Source: Flavobacteriaceae bacterium PS02334
GTDB lineage: Bacteria; Bacteroidota; Bacteroidia; Flavobacteriales; Flavobacteriaceae
DNA length: 64,000 bases
Reading direction: 5' to 3'
Assembly (NCBI GenBank): GCA_029959295.1
Contig: JASCOH010000003.1
Location: 62,001 to 126,000 of the forward strand
Part shown: positions 61,061 through 64,000 of the stretch, one piece after another
Position numbering within the stretch: the first letter of the stretch is position 1
Layout: every line of letters starts with the position of its first letter
Notes under the pieces: generated by a model
What the model was told of the DNA's origin: nothing
Database searches by the model: none
What the model saw: only the letters and a program-made list of their open reading frames with translations
Position numbers and translations under genes: made by a program

Positions 61061-62018
61061 ATTTATTTCCTAATTCATTAATTTGATTTTCAGCATCATA
61101 TTCTGGAATATTTCCGGTCAGTTTTTCTTTCCAATTTTCCCACTTATACTTCTTACTAAAGATAAACAAAAGAATTGGAAAAACGACAAGCACGGGAAGC
61201 AAAACATCGAAGCCCGCTGTCGGTTCAGAATTATCTTTTAAGATGGAATGCGTTTGAAAAACGGTCCAGTCTGAAGTGATTAACAAGGCTGCGATTAAGT
61301 TGTTTGCCGCGTGAAATCCTAAGGCAAGCTCCATTCCTTCGTCCATTAAAGTTAGAATTCCGAGAAAGAAGCCAGTTCCGATATAATAAACCAAAATAAT
61401 ATAGCCCATTTTAGAAACTTCTGGATTTGCAATGTGCAGAAGGCCAAATATTAAGGACGTCAAAACTAACGGAAACCATTTGTTTTTAGACAAAAGCGCA
61501 AATCCTTGCATCAAATAGCCGCGAAAAACATATTCTTCAGTGCTAGTTTGTATTGGAATCAAAGCAATCGCAATGACCGCTAAAATTGCAAATTGAACTG
61601 GCTTAAACTGGACTTCAAAATTTTCTGGAGAAGCGAAATAGCTTGCCACGATTGTTATTGTTGAAATTATTGCCCAAATTCCGAAGGAAAAGAAAATGCG
61701 TTTCCAATCTATTTTTTTTCTGGAAGTCGTGACTTCTATAAATTTCTGTCCATGAAAATATTTGACTATGAAATAAAAAGCCAGCATTGCGATCACAAAC
61801 GAAAAAAGCATTAAAAATAAAGTAAGATTTGATTCTAAAGCGTTCATGATTGAACTGTTGTCTAATTCAATCTGCTTTCCATCTTCCATCATTTTTATGA
61901 CAACAGCGATTATCCAAGGCAATTGGCCTACTACAGAAGCGGTGATTACGAGGATCGAGCCAACAATATATTTCCAAAAATGATTGCCTTTTATTTTAAA
62001 ACCTTGTGCTATAAACAT
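61053..62018 (-). CDS. CPBP intramembrane metalloprotease (ABI family)
   Basis: 321 residues with about seven membrane helices. The CPBP motifs are EEYVFRG (Glu-Glu-x-x-x-Arg), FGLLHIANPE (His) and GFHAANNL (His/Asn), the three that form the metal site. Members cleave prenylated or small membrane proteins, or confer self-immunity to bacteriocins; in Flavobacteria the gene beside menE has no known substrate. Its start ATG is 112 bp before the divergent arsC-like gene. Confidence 0.9.
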   Translation of the reverse strand: MFIAQGFKIKGNHFWKYIVGSILVITASVVGQLPWIIAVVIKMMEDGKQIELDNSSIMNALESNLTLFLMLFSFVIAMLAFYFIVKYFHGQKFIEVTTSRKKIDWKRIFFSFGIWAIISTITIVASYFASPENFEVQFKPVQFAILAVIAIALIPIQTSTEEYVFRGYLMQGFALLSKNKWFPLVLTSLIFGLLHIANPEVSKMGYIILVYYIGTGFFLGILTLMDEGMELALGFHAANNLIAALLITSDWTVFQTHSILKDNSEPTAGFDVLLPVLVVFPILLFIFSKKYKWENWKEKLTGNIPEYDAENQINELGNKYE

Positions 62019-62130
62019 TTATTGTATTTTGAAATTGGTATTAATTTGACCTCTAATTTATTGATTTATTACAATATATTTTACTTATTTAAATTGCATT
62101 TCATTTCTTTGTAGGCTATTTAAAACAATT

Positions 62131-62472
62131 ATGATTAAAATATACCACAATCCGCGTTGCGGAAAATCTAGAGAAGGCTTAAATATTGTAGAAAATTCAG
62201 GTCAAGAATTTGAAATTGTAAGATATCTTGAAAATGTTCCTTCGAAAGAAGAATTGAAATCGATACTTAAAATGCTTGATATCAAGGCAATTGATTTGGT
62301 TAGGCAGAAAGAAAAGATTTGGGTTGAAAATTTTAGAGATAAAAAATTATCTGACGAAGCTATAATTGAGGCAATGATTAAAAATCCGATTTTAATTGAA
62401 AGACCAATCGTCATTAATGTAAATAAAGCGACGATTGGAAGATCACCGCAAAATATTGAGAAAATTCTTTAA
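62131..62472 (+). CDS. ArsC/Spx-like glutaredoxin-dependent reductase
   Basis: 113 residues, normal length. The active-site Cys lies in NPRCGKSREG (Cys10), the fold follows the ArsC pattern with 'FRDKKLSDEAIIEAMIKNPILIERPIVINVNKATIGR', where the Arg in LIERPI and the IGRSP tail correspond to the arsenate-binding Arg. It could be an arsenate reductase (YfgD-like) or an Spx-like protein; no arsenic resistance genes are adjacent. Monocistronic. Confidence 0.85.
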   Translation: MIKIYHNPRCGKSREGLNIVENSGQEFEIVRYLENVPSKEELKSILKMLDIKAIDLVRQKEKIWVENFRDKKLSDEAIIEAMIKNPILIERPIVINVNKATIGRSPQNIEKIL

Positions 62473-62572
62473 GATTGTTAAATGTTTATTTAACAAACCT
62501 TTGTGAAATCCCGCTTAAACCAAGGCCTACTTTTACGGTCTAAATTTCAATAAACCCAAACTTTACATTTGA

Positions 62573-64000
62573 ATGAAAAATTTAAAAGCAGCAATATTCC
62601 TCCTATTGCTTACCATTTCCTTTTCTAGTTATTCCCAAGAACGACCGCAGGCAAAAAAGGTGAAAATTACTGGAAAAATTATCGAAAAGTCAACCAATTT
62701 GCCACTCGGATATGCTACCGTAACCTTGACAAACACGCAGCGACCTGATGTTGTAACTGGCGGAATGACTGACGAGCAAGGAAATTTTAGCGTAGAAGCG
62801 AATGCAGGAACTTATGATGTAAAATTTGAATTTATTTCTTTCAAGATAATTGATTTGAAACAACAAACTATTGCTGACGATAAAAATTTTGGCACAATTT
62901 CTCTAGAAGCTGAAGCTGAAATGCTCGATGCCGTAGAAATTCGTGCAGAACGTTCAACGGTTGAAATAAAACTAGATAAAAAGGTCTATAATGTTGGAAG
63001 CGACATGATTGTAAAAGGCGGAACCGTAAGCGATGTTTTAGACAATGTGCCTTCCGTTTCTGTGGATGTGGAAGGAAATGTGAGCCTTCGTGGCAATGAA
63101 AACGTAAGAATTTTAATTGACGGAAGACCTTCTGGAGGAATTAATATTAATGACGTTTTGAAACTTCTTCCGGCTGATTCTGTTGATAAAGTGGAAGTAA
63201 TTACCAATCCTTCAGCAAGATATGATGCAGAAGGTGGCGGTGGAATTATCAATATCGTAATGAAAAAAGGTAAAAACCAAGGAATTACCGGAACGGTGAC
63301 TTTGTCAACTGGAGATCCTGCAAATCATGGAATTACTGGAACGGTTAACTACAAAACAGATAAATTCAATCTTTTCACGACGCAGGGCTACAGCTATAGA
63401 AAAGGTCCGGGGAATTCGATGACTGATACTGAATATTTAGATAAAGATACGCACGAAACGACTGGATTTTTGAAGGAAAGAAGAAATAATGAAAGGCTGA
63501 ATAAAAGCTATAACGGTAGTTTTGGTATGGATTTGTTCCTAAATAAATCAACAACTTGGACAAATACGGTTTCTTACAGAAGAAGCACAGGAGAAAATCC
63601 GGATAACGTGATGCTTTATAATTTTGACAGAGATTTTAATCCTACGTTTACAACAAATCGTTTGAACAATCAGGCTGACAAAGATATGAACGTGGAATTT
63701 TCTTCTAATTTGGTAAAAAAATTCAAAAAAGACGGACACCAATTGACAGTAGATTTTTCAGTTTCGAAAAGCAACGATGATGAGAATTCATTGATTGAAG
63801 TATTTTCAAATGATGTGCTTACCAATCAAAAAAATCAAACTACGTCAAATTTACAAGACCAAAATAGAACCATGCTTCAAGCAGATTATGTTTTGCCAAT
63901 TGGAGAAAAAAATCAATTTGAAGCCGGTTACCGCGGTAATTTTACTGATTTGACTACAGATTATGCTGTTGAAGATTTCAAAGATGGGATTTGGGTAAAC
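62573..64000 (+). CDS. TonB-dependent outer-membrane receptor, truncated by window edge
   Basis: The ATG at 62573 opens a frame without stop to the end of the window, giving 476 residues. A signal peptide (about 1-20) is followed by a carboxypeptidase-regulatory-like beta-sandwich (about 28-105; KITGKIIEKSTNLPLGYATV and 'GGMTDEQGNFSV'), a plug domain (about 120-240; VSDVLDNVPSVSVDVEGNVSLRGNENVRILIDGRP, 'YDAEGGGGIINIVMKK') and the first beta-barrel strands. The type belongs to the single-component outer-membrane barrel receptors rather than SusC. Substrate unknown. The C-terminus is outside the window. Confidence 0.85.
   Translation, partial: MKNLKAAIFLLLLTISFSSYSQERPQAKKVKITGKIIEKSTNLPLGYATVTLTNTQRPDVVTGGMTDEQGNFSVEANAGTYDVKFEFISFKIIDLKQQTIADDKNFGTISLEAEAEMLDAVEIRAERSTVEIKLDKKVYNVGSDMIVKGGTVSDVLDNVPSVSVDVEGNVSLRGNENVRILIDGRPSGGININDVLKLLPADSVDKVEVITNPSARYDAEGGGGIINIVMKKGKNQGITGTVTLSTGDPANHGITGTVNYKTDKFNLFTTQGYSYRKGPGNSMTDTEYLDKDTHETTGFLKERRNNERLNKSYNGSFGMDLFLNKSTTWTNTVSYRRSTGENPDNVMLYNFDRDFNPTFTTNRLNNQADKDMNVEFSSNLVKKFKKDGHQLTVDFSVSKSNDDENSLIEVFSNDVLTNQKNQTTSNLQDQNRTMLQADYVLPIGEKNQFEAGYRGNFTDLTTDYAVEDFKDGIWVN

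Noticed and set aside
1-64000. tRNA, rRNA, riboswitch or CRISPR array
   Set aside because: No cloverleaf-like sequence, no regularly spaced repeat array and no recognisable riboswitch core was seen when reading both strands.

Overview
The window is AT-rich chromosomal DNA from a Bacteroidota bacterium, most likely a Flavobacterium or close relative. Supporting signs are type IX secretion sorting domains on secreted proteins (32870-35605, 44345-45100), a TonB-dependent receptor at the right edge, absence of Shine-Dalgarno sequences, promoters of the TAnnTTTG type, and a flavobacterial gene repertoire. I see no rRNA, tRNA or CRISPR array.

Layout. 1-1632: the end of a probable ssDNA-phage (inovirus-like) element with a gpII/CRI-type replication initiator and two small proteins, next to a strong dif-like XerC/XerD site at 1605-1632. 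The window may therefore lie beside the replication terminus; about 37 of 57 genes to the right are on the minus strand, as expected if forks travel leftward toward that site. 1722-3627: a micro-ORF, cbpM-cbpA and a DUF2911 protein. 3797-10251: a transporter, a cNMP/CBS/DUF294 protein coupled to a DnaQ-fold protein with an altered active site, a GNAT enzyme, and a divergent envelope gene group with a SIMPL-domain protein. 10316-19615: an acetate-type locus (acs, receiver, SSS-fused sensor kinase, small membrane proteins, MFS carrier, porin, IS1-InsA-like zinc-ribbon/HTH protein).

19847-22441: a lipoprotein, a flavin split-barrel protein, a Fpg/Nei glycosylase and a DUF72 protein. 22438-29968: a signalling cluster with stand-alone receivers, CheB, CheR, a 1188-residue CHASE3-HAMP-GAF hybrid kinase and a receiver-kinase, without CheA, CheW or chemoreceptor. 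30180-36080: an outer-membrane barrel, a SulP transporter, a large secreted phosphoesterase and a DUF1508 protein. 36391-47559: mostly housekeeping (gcvT, S41 protease, yebC, a cysteine-synthase-like enzyme, S9 peptidase, ybaB, threonine aldolase, and prfB with its programmed +1 frameshift).

47774-53090: a GAF kinase, an AraC regulator and a DUF779 / butanediol dehydrogenase / aldehyde dehydrogenase group. 53248-64000: a dienelactone-hydrolase-like protein, Pit phosphate transporter with its PhoU-like partner, an acyl-CoA carboxylase beta subunit, an M1 peptidase, menE, a CPBP protease, an ArsC-like protein and a TonB-dependent receptor cut by the window end.

The most interesting points are the dif-like site beside the phage initiator; the conserved acetate-sensing neighbourhood in which a DUF294 protein and a probably inactive DnaQ-fold protein accompany the SSS-kinase; and the CheB/CheR multikinase cluster.
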